In this document: positions 8,925 to 18,400 of the stretch, in pieces
How the letters are laid out: the number at the start of each line of letters is the position of its first letter
Numbering within the stretch: the stretch's first letter is position 1
From: Pseudomonadota bacterium
Lineage (GTDB): Bacteria; Pseudomonadota; Gammaproteobacteria; Burkholderiales; Burkholderiaceae_B
Length of the DNA stretch: 64,000 nt
Direction: 5' to 3'
Assembly (NCBI GenBank): GCA_023423975.1
Contig: JAFAEO010000058.1
Coordinates: 1-64,000 of the forward strand
The notes under the pieces: generated by a model
Seen by the model: only the letters and a program-made list of their open reading frames with translations
What the model was told of the DNA's origin: nothing
Databases searched by the model: none
Made by a program: the position numbers and the translations under genes

Positions 8925-8947
8925 TCTGCAAATCAAAAGTTTGCAGA
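8925..8947. promoter_or_regulatory. Perfect inverted repeat, candidate HxlR operator
   Basis: TCTGCAAA (8925-8932) and TTTGCAGA (8940-8947) are perfect inverted copies around a seven-base spacer. The repeat covers the expected transcription start of the downstream gene. It lies next to a divergently oriented HxlR gene, whose products bind such symmetric sites as dimers. Binding itself is inferred. Confidence 0.6.
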
Positions 8948-8984
8948 ATCAGACAATTTAAATTTCAATCTTTAGGAGCTGCAC

Positions 8985-9653
8985 ATGTCTGCTACGAACG
9001 GTATGCTTGATCCCGATGACTCCGTCATTTTACTCATTGACCACCAAAGTGGACTATTTAACACTGTTAGAGATGTGCCCGTTCCAGATTTGCGACACTA
9101 CGTTACTGCGATCGCAAAAACGGCTACGCTTTTGAACATACCAGTGATCACCACCGCTTCTGTACCCGACGGTCCTAACGGTCCGCTCATCCCGGAAATT
9201 CACACCCACGCACCCCATGCCGTTTATGTTCCTCGTACCGGTCAAATTAACACTTGGGACAACCCTTTATTCGTTAAAGAAGTTGAAAAGACCGGACGTA
9301 AAACGCTTATTATTGCAGGTACGCTTACCAGCGTCTGCATGGCATTTCCCGCAGTAAGTGCCATCCAGGAAGGCTACAAAGTCTATTGTGTCGTGGATGC
9401 TTCAGGCAACTGGAGTAAATTGGCAACTGACGCCACGATTGCGCGTGTAGCTCAGGCCGGCGCCATTCCTACGGATACCTTCGCCATTGTCGCTGAACTG
9501 ATGCGCACATGGAACCGGCCTGAAGGATCCCGTTTTGCGCAAATTCTTGCCGAACATGTATGCCCTGAGTATAAATGTCTCATGGAAAGCTATGATAAGG
9601 CTCAGGAAATTGCCAAAAACGGTCCGGAAACCAAGCTCGATAAATATCAATAA
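8985..9653 (+). CDS. Isochorismatase-family cysteine hydrolase (YcaC-like)
   Basis: A 222-residue cytoplasmic hydrolase of the isochorismatase/nicotinamidase fold. The catalytic Asp is in VILLIDHQSGLF near the N-terminus, and the Cys is in GTLTSVCMAFPAVSAI with the preceding cis-peptide region, as in YcaC and related hydrolases. The substrate is unknown. The start at 8985 has AGGAGC seven bases upstream, a strong ribosome-binding site. Expression is probably controlled by the divergent HxlR protein through the inverted repeat at 8925-8947. Such pairs often respond to reactive small molecules; that is inference. Confidence 0.88.
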   Translation: MSATNGMLDPDDSVILLIDHQSGLFNTVRDVPVPDLRHYVTAIAKTATLLNIPVITTASVPDGPNGPLIPEIHTHAPHAVYVPRTGQINTWDNPLFVKEVEKTGRKTLIIAGTLTSVCMAFPAVSAIQEGYKVYCVVDASGNWSKLATDATIARVAQAGAIPTDTFAIVAELMRTWNRPEGSRFAQILAEHVCPEYKCLMESYDKAQEIAKNGPETKLDKYQ

Positions 9654-9667
9654 TTAATAATTATTAG

Positions 9668-9721
9668 CAGCAGGCGGACGGGGTCTTTGCTGATCCAATA
9701 TGAAACGTCCGCCCTGCTGCC
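9668..9721 (+). terminator. Long stem-loop after the hydrolase gene
   Basis: A 13-base arm at 9668-9680 pairs with 9708-9721, leaving one bulged C and a loop of 27 bases. There is no T-run after the stem, so it may act as a weak terminator or protect the 3' end of the mRNA. Confidence 0.4.
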
Positions 9722-9822
9722 CGGTTATGTCATTTGTGTTAAATGTTCTGCGCGCATGCGCAAGATCTATCGCAAATCAAGCGTAAGCCTTGGTACCTCA
9801 TGGCGCCAAACGCGGTCACCAA

Positions 9823-10704
9823 TTATGAGCGGGCTTCTCTGGCCCGTTTTTTGGCTTCACGACGCATCTTTTTCCACTTCTTGAACTTGCCGTAAAGACG
9901 TCCGGCCAGCGTATCTCTGGCGTAGAACAGGCGATTAAGCAGCCATTTACCGCTGCGGTTGGACACGGCGATGCGGTAGATATTTTCCGCGTCACCCTGC
10001 GGCTTATTAAAGCCATAGGCGTCAGTAGTGAAAAAATAGCGAAAGCCCAGATCCCGGGCCGCCTGCTTGTAATCTTCGTCGAAATATCCCTGGGGCCAGC
10101 AGATAAAATCATCCTGCTTGTTAAGTCGCTGGGCGATCAGCCCACGGCACAGCGCCAGCTCTTCACTGATTTTTTCGATTTTTTCTTCGCGGCTTGAGGC
10201 GACCTTGTCCCAGCGGGTATGCGTATGGGTATGCGAATGGATCTGCATAATGCCGCTGGCGTCCATTTCCTGCAGCTCGGACCAGCGCAGAATAACCTTG
10301 TCGGTTTCGCCGGAAGCCACCAAATGCTTGGACTCTTCATGCACAAACGCGGCCGGCAGATCTGCAAGCTCGGCATTGGCCGTGGTCGGACGCGGCTCGC
10401 CTTCGCCGACCCACCCGGTGACCACAAATAACACACCTGTCATCCCATACTTTTTAAGTAGCGGATAAGCGTAAGTATAGTTATTCAGATAACCGTCATC
10501 AAACGTGATTAACACCGATTTGTCGGGTACCGGTGCACCGTTCAGGTAATCGGCAAATTGCTCGATGGTCAGCGAACGATAGCCTGCGCCCTTTAAGGCA
10601 GCCAGTTGGCGCTCGAACACATCGGGCTGTACGTTTAGAGGGCTTTTGAGCGGATGCACATGGTGGTACATGAGTACCGGTACATTTTTTGCATTGTTGG
10701 TCAT
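9823..10704 (-). CDS. Polysaccharide deacetylase (NodB domain)
   Basis: A 293-residue carbohydrate esterase family 4 protein. The start VPVLMYHHVHP and the NodB motif VLITFDDGYLNN contain the metal-binding and catalytic Asp residues; HSHTHTHTRWD supplies the His pair. A C-terminal basic stretch (KFKKWKKMRREAKKRA) is unusual and could hold the enzyme to membrane or nucleic acid. No signal peptide is obvious, so it may act on a cytoplasmic lipid-linked sugar. The start overlaps the stop of the GT4 gene by four bases (ATGA), so the two are translationally coupled and probably act on the same glycan. Confidence 0.87.
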   Translation of the reverse strand: MTNNAKNVPVLMYHHVHPLKSPLNVQPDVFERQLAALKGAGYRSLTIEQFADYLNGAPVPDKSVLITFDDGYLNNYTYAYPLLKKYGMTGVLFVVTGWVGEGEPRPTTANAELADLPAAFVHEESKHLVASGETDKVILRWSELQEMDASGIMQIHSHTHTHTRWDKVASSREEKIEKISEELALCRGLIAQRLNKQDDFICWPQGYFDEDYKQAARDLGFRYFFTTDAYGFNKPQGDAENIYRIAVSNRSGKWLLNRLFYARDTLAGRLYGKFKKWKKMRREAKKRAREARS

Positions 10705-11879
10705 GATTTTTCATCCAGCCATTTACAGTAAACGGCTTCGGTATTGAGTGCCAGCATTTCCGGAGAAAATACAGCTTCATCATAAAGCCATTTATGCGCC
10801 GCGCGGCTCATCTGCGTGCGCAATGCCGGATTTTGAATCAGCGTATCCAGTGCCTGGGTGAGTGCAGCAGCATCATGCAGGGGGACCAGCGTACCGGTCT
10901 CGCCATTCCTGAGCATTTCGGATACGCCACCGACATCGGTGCCCACCACCGGCAAACCGCTCATTTGCGCTTCTACATAAACCGTGCCCGAGGCCTCCTG
11001 TTCTGTGGCCAGGGCAAAGATGTCGCTGCCGGCAAGCAGGTTGGGCACGTCCTTTCGGTAACCCATCATGTGTACACGCTGCTGCAGGTTGCTAGAGGCG
11101 ATATGCTTGCCGACTTTTTCAAACGTTGGCGAGCCGGCGCCCACCAGCACCAGATGCAGGTCCGGATAGCGTTCAAACAGGGCCTTCATGCTATCAATGA
11201 GAAAGATGTGGCCTTTTTTTTCACGCATCACCGCGACGCAAATGACCACGATCGCCGAACTATCCAGTCCAAGTTCCTCGCGCAAGGTTGAATGTGCCAC
11301 GGGTGCAGGTGGCTCGACCGGGGAATAGATCGTGGCCACTTTTTCTGGCGCCACCCCCTTGTCCAGCACCATTTGCCGCACATGATTGCTGACCGTTGCC
11401 ACCTTGTGCGGCAGCCAGGTATAGGACAGCAGCGAGCCAATGGGAATGGCCAGATGCCGGGTACGCACAATGAGCGGGGTGCCGGCAAGACGCCCGGCCA
11501 GCGCGGCGATCAGCGTATCCTTGCGACTGTGCGTGTTGAGAACATCGAACCGCCCTGCTTTGAGGATTCGGCGAATCGCGGCCACCCCTTTGACAAAATT
11601 GACGATCCCGCCCATGGGAACCGTGTGCACGACAAACCCCTCATCGCGCATGCGTGCCACCAGTTGGGCTTCGGGCCGGCAGATCAGCTCCATATGATGC
11701 CCACGCTTGCGCATGGCACGCATTTCCTTGAAGATACGGTGCTCCTGTCCGCCAAAAGATACGGCCGCTTCGGAGTGCACGATGCGTAGCGGTCTGGTCG
11801 TTTTCTCAAGCTCTGTTGCAGGGGATGCTGCAGCTTGCGGCACGTCCTGGACGATCGGTGGTGTGGCGGATGTATTCAC
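10701..11879 (-). CDS. Glycosyltransferase family 4
   Basis: A 392-residue GT-B-fold glycosyltransferase. The N-terminal half begins RIVHSEAAVSFGGQEHRIFKEM, the acceptor-side pattern of many GT4 enzymes, and the C-terminal half has VICVAVMREKKGH and VEAQMSGLPVVGTDVGGVSEM, the donor-binding region. The substrate cannot be told; a lipopolysaccharide or capsule sugar is likely from the neighbouring deacetylase. The first codon overlaps the stop of dnaE by four bases (ATGA), and its own stop overlaps the next gene in the same way. Translation coupling to a replicative polymerase gene is notable. Confidence 0.88.
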   Translation of the reverse strand: MNTSATPPIVQDVPQAAASPATELEKTTRPLRIVHSEAAVSFGGQEHRIFKEMRAMRKRGHHMELICRPEAQLVARMRDEGFVVHTVPMGGIVNFVKGVAAIRRILKAGRFDVLNTHSRKDTLIAALAGRLAGTPLIVRTRHLAIPIGSLLSYTWLPHKVATVSNHVRQMVLDKGVAPEKVATIYSPVEPPAPVAHSTLREELGLDSSAIVVICVAVMREKKGHIFLIDSMKALFERYPDLHLVLVGAGSPTFEKVGKHIASSNLQQRVHMMGYRKDVPNLLAGSDIFALATEQEASGTVYVEAQMSGLPVVGTDVGGVSEMLRNGETGTLVPLHDAAALTQALDTLIQNPALRTQMSRAAHKWLYDEAVFSPEMLALNTEAVYCKWLDEKS

Positions 11880-14800
11880 GAATAGCTTACCTCTACGGAG
11901 CCGGACTGCTGATGTTCGCGCAGTCGTTCAAACAGGCTGTCGGCCATGCGTACGCGCCATTCCTCACCCAGTTCAATATCGCATTTATAGCCTTGGCGGG
12001 CAGATACATAACTCAGTTGCACCCGCACGCCCGGAATACCGTTCTCGGGTTCGGCACGGTAAGGATTCAGCAAAGACTTGAGCATGCTGACCGACATACC
12101 ATCTGCAATTTCAATTTGCAGGCAGCGGGCCCGTTCTTCGCGCGCTTTTTGCAAATCATAGAGGCTGTCTGCACTGATGCGCAGTCCGCCATTGAAACGA
12201 TTGACCTTGGCCTTGATCCGCGCAATAACCAGGCTGTCGCTTTTCAGAATATGGCGATTGAGCTCATACACGCTGCCAGGGCACATGATTTCCACTTGCG
12301 CCGAACCATCGTCAAGCAACAGGAAGTACAAGCGATCATCGGCCTCGGGCTGGCCTGGGCTCTTACGGTTACTGGCAAAGAATCGCTGGCCGATCAGCAC
12401 ACCGGCCACCCATTGCGCGTCACGTGACTCGTTAATACCAGACAGTTTGGTGGGCGCAAACCGGCGTACCTCGTCGCGCCAGACATCAAACAGATGATGA
12501 CTGAAATAAAAGCCGAGCGCATTCTTTTCTTCGATGAGTTCGGTATGCAGGTTCCAGGGCGGCACACGGGCAACCTGATCCTGCACGATGGCACCGGAAT
12601 CGTCACCGAACAGGGAGACCTGATCGGCGCTGCGGTCAGCCTGGTCTGCCGCATCAATGGCATGCGTTAAGGCGGCCAGTAGCGCCGCGCGATTGCGTTC
12701 AAGTTCATCAAACGCGCCGGCACGAATCAATGCCTCCATGGTGCGCCGATTGACGGTATGGCGATTAACGCGCTTGCAAAAATCGTAGAGATCTTCGAAC
12801 GGTCCGCCCGCTTGGCGGGCCCGCAAAATCTCCTCGACCGCACCCTGGCCAGTGCCCTTGACGGCGCCCAGGCCAAAGCGAATGGTGCGCGGCGGTTTGC
12901 CCGCGCGCATGGCATCGTCCTCTACGGGTTCGAAGCGGTAAACCGATTCGTTAACGTCGGGCGGCAATACAGCTACGCCATTGTCCAGCGCATCGCGCCA
13001 GAAAATTTGTACTTTGTCAGTATCGTCCATATCCGAAGACATGGTCGCGGCAATGAATTCGGCAGGATGATGCGCCTTGAGCCAGGCCGTCTGATAGGAA
13101 ATGAGCGCATAGGCGGCTGAGTGACTTTTGTTGAAGCCATAGCCTGCGAATTTTTCCATCAGGTCAAACAGGCGCACGGCCAGATCGCCGTCATAGCCTT
13201 TTTCCACCGCGCCTTTTTCAAACAGCTCGCGGTGCTTGGCCATTTCTTCGGCCTTTTTCTTACCCATGGCGCGGCGCAGCAGATCGGCGCCGCCCAGACT
13301 GTAGCCGCCTACAATCTGGGAAATCAGCATCACCTGTTCCTGGTAGACAATAACACCGTAGGTGCTGCGCAGCGTTGACTCCAGCGAGGGATGGAAATAA
13401 TCGACCTCGGCGCGTCCGTGCTTGCGGTTGACGAAGTCATCAACCATGCCCGACTCCAGCGGGCCGGGACGATACAGGGCCAGCACGGCAATAATGTCTT
13501 CAAACGTATTGGGCAGCAGCTTTTTGAGCAGCTCTTTCATGCCCCGGCCCTCAAGCTGGAACACCGCAGTGGTATTGCCCTCGCACAAAATACGATAAGC
13601 CCCTGGATCGTCCAGCGACAGCGACATGATGTCAAAGTCGCGCATGGCCGGATTAAAGCGCCGGACATAGCGCACCGCCCAATCCAGAATGGTCAGGTTG
13701 CGCAGCCCCAGAAAGTCGAACTTGACCAGGCCTGCGGCCTCGACGTCGTCCTTGTCATACTGGGACACCACACTGGTATCGCTGCCAGGCTGACAATACA
13801 GCGGACAAAAATCGGTCAGCTTGCCTGGCGCAATCAGCACGCCACCGGCGTGCATGCCAACGTTGCGGGTCAGGCCTTCCAACGGTCGCGCCAGATCCAC
13901 AATTGCTTTGACCTCTTCGTCATTCTCGTAACGACGACGAAACTCAGGTTCTTCTTCCAGCGTCTTGGCCAGACTCCAGGGATTGGCCGGATTGAACGGA
14001 ATCAGTTTGGATAGCCCATCGCACAGCGAATAAGGCAGCTCCAGCACCCGGCCCACGTCGCGCACCACCGCCTTGGCCCCCAGCGTACCGAAAGTGGCAA
14101 TCTGGCTGACCGCATCGCGCCCGTATTTTTCCTTGACGTACTCAATTACCTTCTCGCGGTTATCCTGGCAGAAGTCAATATCGAAGTCGGGCATGGAGAC
14201 CCGCTCGGGGTTCAGGAACCGCTCGAACAGCAAGTCATAGCGCAGGGGGTCAAGATCGGTAATGCCCAAGGCATAGGCCACCAGCGAACCGGCGCCCGAG
14301 CCACGTCCCGGCCCCACCGGCACCCCATTTTGCTTGCCCCAGTTGATGAAGTCGGCCACGATCAGAAAGTAACCGGGAAACCCCATGCCAATGATGGTCT
14401 TGCATTCCAGTTTGAGCCTGTCCTGATAGGCGGGACGCGCCTTTTCCCGTTCCTGCTCATCCGGGTACAGTTGCTTTAAGCGTATTTCCAGGCCTTCTTC
14501 GGACAGCTTGACCAGATATTCGTCCAGCGAGCTGTTGTCGGGTGTCGGGAAATCAGGCAGATGCGGCTTGCCCAGCGACAACGTGAGCGAACAGCGACGG
14601 GCGATTTCAACCGTATTGGCAATCGCTGAAGGCACATCGGCAAACTTGCTGGCCATTTGTGCCGAACTGAGCACATACTGGTCTTCTGAAAAGCGACGGG
14701 TACGTGATTTGTTGCCCAACAGTTCGCCGTCTGAAATACAGACGCGGGCTTCGTGCATGCGGAAGTCTTCCGGCCGGGTGAACTGTACCGGATGCGTGGC

Positions 14801-15400
14801 AACCACCGGCAGATCCAAACGAGCCGCCAGTTGCATGGCCAGCTGCACATAGCGCTCATCGGCTTGCGGGCCGGTGCGCTGCAACTCAATAAAATAGGAG
14901 CGAGGAAACCATGCGGCCCAGCGGCGCGCAAGCGCTTCGGCCTGGTCTACCCGCCCGGCAAGCAATGCCTGGCCAACGTCGCCCGCCATGCCACCTGAGA
15001 GCAGAATCAGTCCTGGCTGGTTCTCCAGCCATTCACGCAGCAGTTCCGCCCTGCCCTTGTATTGATTGGCCGTCCAGGCGCGCGAGAGCAGCTCACATAG
15101 GGCCAGATAACCCTGGCGGTTCTGCACCAGCAGCAGCGCACGAAATGGCTTGTCGCGGTCCTGTTCATTGGCCAGCCACACATCGGCCCCGGCAATGGGC
15201 TTGATACCCTTGCCCCGGGCTGCCTTGTAGAACTTGATCAGGCCAAACAGATTGGATAAATCGGTCAGCGCAATGGCCGGTTGCGAATAGGCGGCAGCGG
15301 CGGCTACCAGTTCGCTGATGCGCGCAGTCCCGTCCACCACGGAAAATTCCGAGTGGGTGCGCAAATGGACAAATGTGGGAGAAGCATCTACTGAAGTCAT
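11876..15400 (-). CDS. dnaE: DNA polymerase III alpha subunit
   Basis: The 1174-residue catalytic subunit of the replicative polymerase. In order: an N-terminal PHP domain (HLRTHSEFSVVDGTARI, then ALTDLSNLFGLIKFY), the polymerase core with PDFDIDFCQDNRE carrying the catalytic Asp pair, FGTLGAKAVVRDVGR, a helix-hairpin-helix region, and a C-terminal OB fold (about residues 980-1080). Length matches DnaE1. It starts 11 bases after hrpA ends, so the two are probably cotranscribed, and it runs by a four-base overlap into the glycosyltransferase gene. Confidence 0.97.
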   Translation of the reverse strand: MTSVDASPTFVHLRTHSEFSVVDGTARISELVAAAAAYSQPAIALTDLSNLFGLIKFYKAARGKGIKPIAGADVWLANEQDRDKPFRALLLVQNRQGYLALCELLSRAWTANQYKGRAELLREWLENQPGLILLSGGMAGDVGQALLAGRVDQAEALARRWAAWFPRSYFIELQRTGPQADERYVQLAMQLAARLDLPVVATHPVQFTRPEDFRMHEARVCISDGELLGNKSRTRRFSEDQYVLSSAQMASKFADVPSAIANTVEIARRCSLTLSLGKPHLPDFPTPDNSSLDEYLVKLSEEGLEIRLKQLYPDEQEREKARPAYQDRLKLECKTIIGMGFPGYFLIVADFINWGKQNGVPVGPGRGSGAGSLVAYALGITDLDPLRYDLLFERFLNPERVSMPDFDIDFCQDNREKVIEYVKEKYGRDAVSQIATFGTLGAKAVVRDVGRVLELPYSLCDGLSKLIPFNPANPWSLAKTLEEEPEFRRRYENDEEVKAIVDLARPLEGLTRNVGMHAGGVLIAPGKLTDFCPLYCQPGSDTSVVSQYDKDDVEAAGLVKFDFLGLRNLTILDWAVRYVRRFNPAMRDFDIMSLSLDDPGAYRILCEGNTTAVFQLEGRGMKELLKKLLPNTFEDIIAVLALYRPGPLESGMVDDFVNRKHGRAEVDYFHPSLESTLRSTYGVIVYQEQVMLISQIVGGYSLGGADLLRRAMGKKKAEEMAKHRELFEKGAVEKGYDGDLAVRLFDLMEKFAGYGFNKSHSAAYALISYQTAWLKAHHPAEFIAATMSSDMDDTDKVQIFWRDALDNGVAVLPPDVNESVYRFEPVEDDAMRAGKPPRTIRFGLGAVKGTGQGAVEEILRARQAGGPFEDLYDFCKRVNRHTVNRRTMEALIRAGAFDELERNRAALLAALTHAIDAADQADRSADQVSLFGDDSGAIVQDQVARVPPWNLHTELIEEKNALGFYFSHHLFDVWRDEVRRFAPTKLSGINESRDAQWVAGVLIGQRFFASNRKSPGQPEADDRLYFLLLDDGSAQVEIMCPGSVYELNRHILKSDSLVIARIKAKVNRFNGGLRISADSLYDLQKAREERARCLQIEIADGMSVSMLKSLLNPYRAEPENGIPGVRVQLSYVSARQGYKCDIELGEEWRVRMADSLFERLREHQQSGSVEVSYS

Positions 15401-15411
15401 AAGCTATTGTA

Positions 15412-18400
15412 TCAACGATTAAGGCTTTCCCAGGTTTTTTGCAAACGCCGTACCGACACCGGCACCGGGGTGAGCAGCTCCTGTGCAAACAGGGCCACAC
15501 GCAGTTCCTGAAGCATCCAGAAAAAGTCGTCCAGCCGCTCATCGGCCTGGCCCTTGAGCGCGCTGCGCATGCGCTGGTAGTTAAGCACCAGGGGCGCCAT
15601 CTCCTGCATCAGGCGGGCATCGCGCGCCGGATCGCTGCGGTATTTGTCAATACGCGCCGACGCTGCCTTCAGATAGCGCGGATAGTGGGTGCGCCGGCTG
15701 TGCGGGTGAGCGGTCAGAAATTGCGCCGTCATGAAGGCGCTTGCGCCCGCCACGATATCGTCGTGCAGCGTCTTGGCCGAAGAACGTACCGAGACCAGTT
15801 TCTTTTGCAATGCCGCCCACTCAGTCAGGGTGGCCAGCGCCAGCCGGGCCTCTTCCTGAATCAACAAGCCGATGCGCCCCTTGGCGTCCAGGCGACGCGC
15901 TTCGAACTGTTCCGCATTGGTCGGCAGCGGCTCGGCCAGGCAGGCCTGCCCCAGAGCTGCCTCGACAATCTGATCGCGCAGGCTCTCCTGGTTCATCAGC
16001 GAAACGGCCAGCATGCCCATGCGCGTGAGTTCCGGAATGGCTTTGGCCAGTTGCTTCAACTGGTCTTTCATGGCAATGCGAAACAGGCGCAACAACCCCA
16101 GCCGGTGCTTGCGCGCAGCAATATCAGGGTCATCGAACACGTCAATGGTGCAACTTTGCCCCAGATCCACCAGCGCCGGGTAACCGATGAAGACTTCATT
16201 CTTCTTGCGGATTTCCATGATTTCAGGTAGCTGGCCGAAATCCCATTGCACGATATCGTCCTGGCTGACCACCTGGGCCACTGATTTGTCGCGACTGACC
16301 ATGGATTGAAACGATGCCTGCGCCGCCGGTGCATGTTCGGCCTTCAGCTGGCTCAGGTTGCGTCCGGCCGAGAGCATGCGGCCATGCTCATCTACCACCC
16401 GAAAGTTCATGAACAAATGCGCCGGCAACGTTTCCGGCTTGAAGTCGCTGGTGGCCACCCGAATCGTCAGTTCATCACGAATGTCATCGGCCAGCGCCAC
16501 CAGCAGCGAGCGGTCCGGATCGGCGGCTTTGTCAAACCAGCGCTCGAAAAAACCCTGGGCATAGTCGGGCAGCGGCACGCAGTGACGCCGCAATTTCTGC
16601 GGCAGCGACTTGAGCAGGTGAAGCACTTTTTCCTTGAGCATGCCCGGCACCAGCCATTCGCTTTGCAGCGGATCTACCTGATTGAGCAGAAACACCGGAA
16701 TGGTTGCGGTCACCCCGTCTTTGGGCGAACCGGGTTCGAAATGGTAAGACAGGGCCAAAGACATGCCCTCCCACTCCGTGCGCTTGGGAAACACATCGGA
16801 GGTAATACCCGATGCCTCGTGACGCATGAGATCTTCGCGGTTCAGCAGCAATTGCCGGGCGGCAGCCTGATCCAGCTTGCCGTACCAGTTCACCAGTGTC
16901 TGCGTCTGGCAGACATCAGCAGGAAGCTGTTTATCGTAAAAGGCAAAAATCAATTCATCGTCGATCAGAATATCAGGCCGTCTGGCCTGATGCTCCATTT
17001 TTTCAATTTCGCGTATGATCTTGGCGTTATGCGCGATAAACGGCAGCGTAGCGTTAATCTGGCCATCAACCAGCGCCTGCCGGATAAAGATCTCGCGTGC
17101 CTCGCCCGGTGCGATTCTGCCATAGTTGACCTTACGACCGCTGTACACCATCAGGCCATAAAGCGTGGCTCGTTCGTTGGCCAGTACCTGCCCGCGGCTG
17201 GCATTGAAGGCTGGATCGGACCAGTGTTTCTTCAGCAGATGCGCGCCGGCTGACTCGATCCAGCGGGGGTCTACGTTGGCAATGCACCGCGCAAACAGAC
17301 GGGTGGTTTCCACCAGTTCGGCAGCGACAATCCATTTGCCGCTTTTCTTGATCAGTGCCGAACCGGGGTGAACTACAAAACGGATATCGCGCGCCCCCTG
17401 ATATTGGGTGCTCTCCTCGCTTTTGAGGCCGATATTGCCCAGCAAGCCGGTGAGCAAGGCGCGATGCACCTGCTCGAACGTTGCCTCGGTCGTATTGACA
17501 CGCCAGCCCTGCTCGCGCACCAATTGCAGCAATTGCGTGTGCACATCATGCCATTCGCGCAAACGCAGGGGCGAGAGAAATTCACTGCGCAACTGCGTAA
17601 CCAGTTTGCGCTGCGACCCCTTGTGGCGTACCGCATCCTCATACCAGTTCCACAATTTCAGGTAAGACATGAATTCGGACTTGTCGTCGCGAAAGCGTAC
17701 ATGCGCCTGCTCGCTGGCCTCGCGTGCATTGAAGGGGCGTTCGCGCGGGTCCTGGATTGACAGGGCTGCCGCGATAATCAACAACTCATGCAGGCAATGC
17801 TGATCGTTGGCGGCCAAAATCATGCGCGCGATGCGCGGATCCAGCGGCAATAATGACAACGTCTTGCCGATCGCAGTCAAGGCGTTCTGTTCATCCAGGG
17901 CGCCCAGTTCCTGCAACTGGTTATAGCCATCGGCCACCGCTTTGCCTGCGGGCCGGTCGACAAATGGGAACGATTCGATATCGCTCATGCGCAGCGCTTT
18001 CATGCGCAGGATAACGGCGGCCAGTGATGATCGCAGAATCTCCGGATCGGTAAATTTCGCGCGTTGTGCAAAACCCTCTTCGTCGTACAGACGGATACAG
18101 ATGCCCGGCCCGATACGGCCGCAACGCCCGGCACGCTGGTTGGCGGAAGCCTGGCTGATGGGTTCGATCTGCAGTTGCTCGACCTTGTTGCGCCACGAAT
18201 AGCGTTTGACGCGAGCCAGACCGCTATCGACCACAAAACGAATGCCGGGCACCGTGAGCGAGGTTTCGGCCACGTTGGTGGCCAGGATCACCCTGCGCTG
18301 ATTGGTATCGGGACGGAAAATACGTTCCTGCTCCTGCTGCGACATGCGGGCAAACAACGGCAGTATCTGGGTGCTGGGGGGATGGTGCTTGCGCAGCGCC

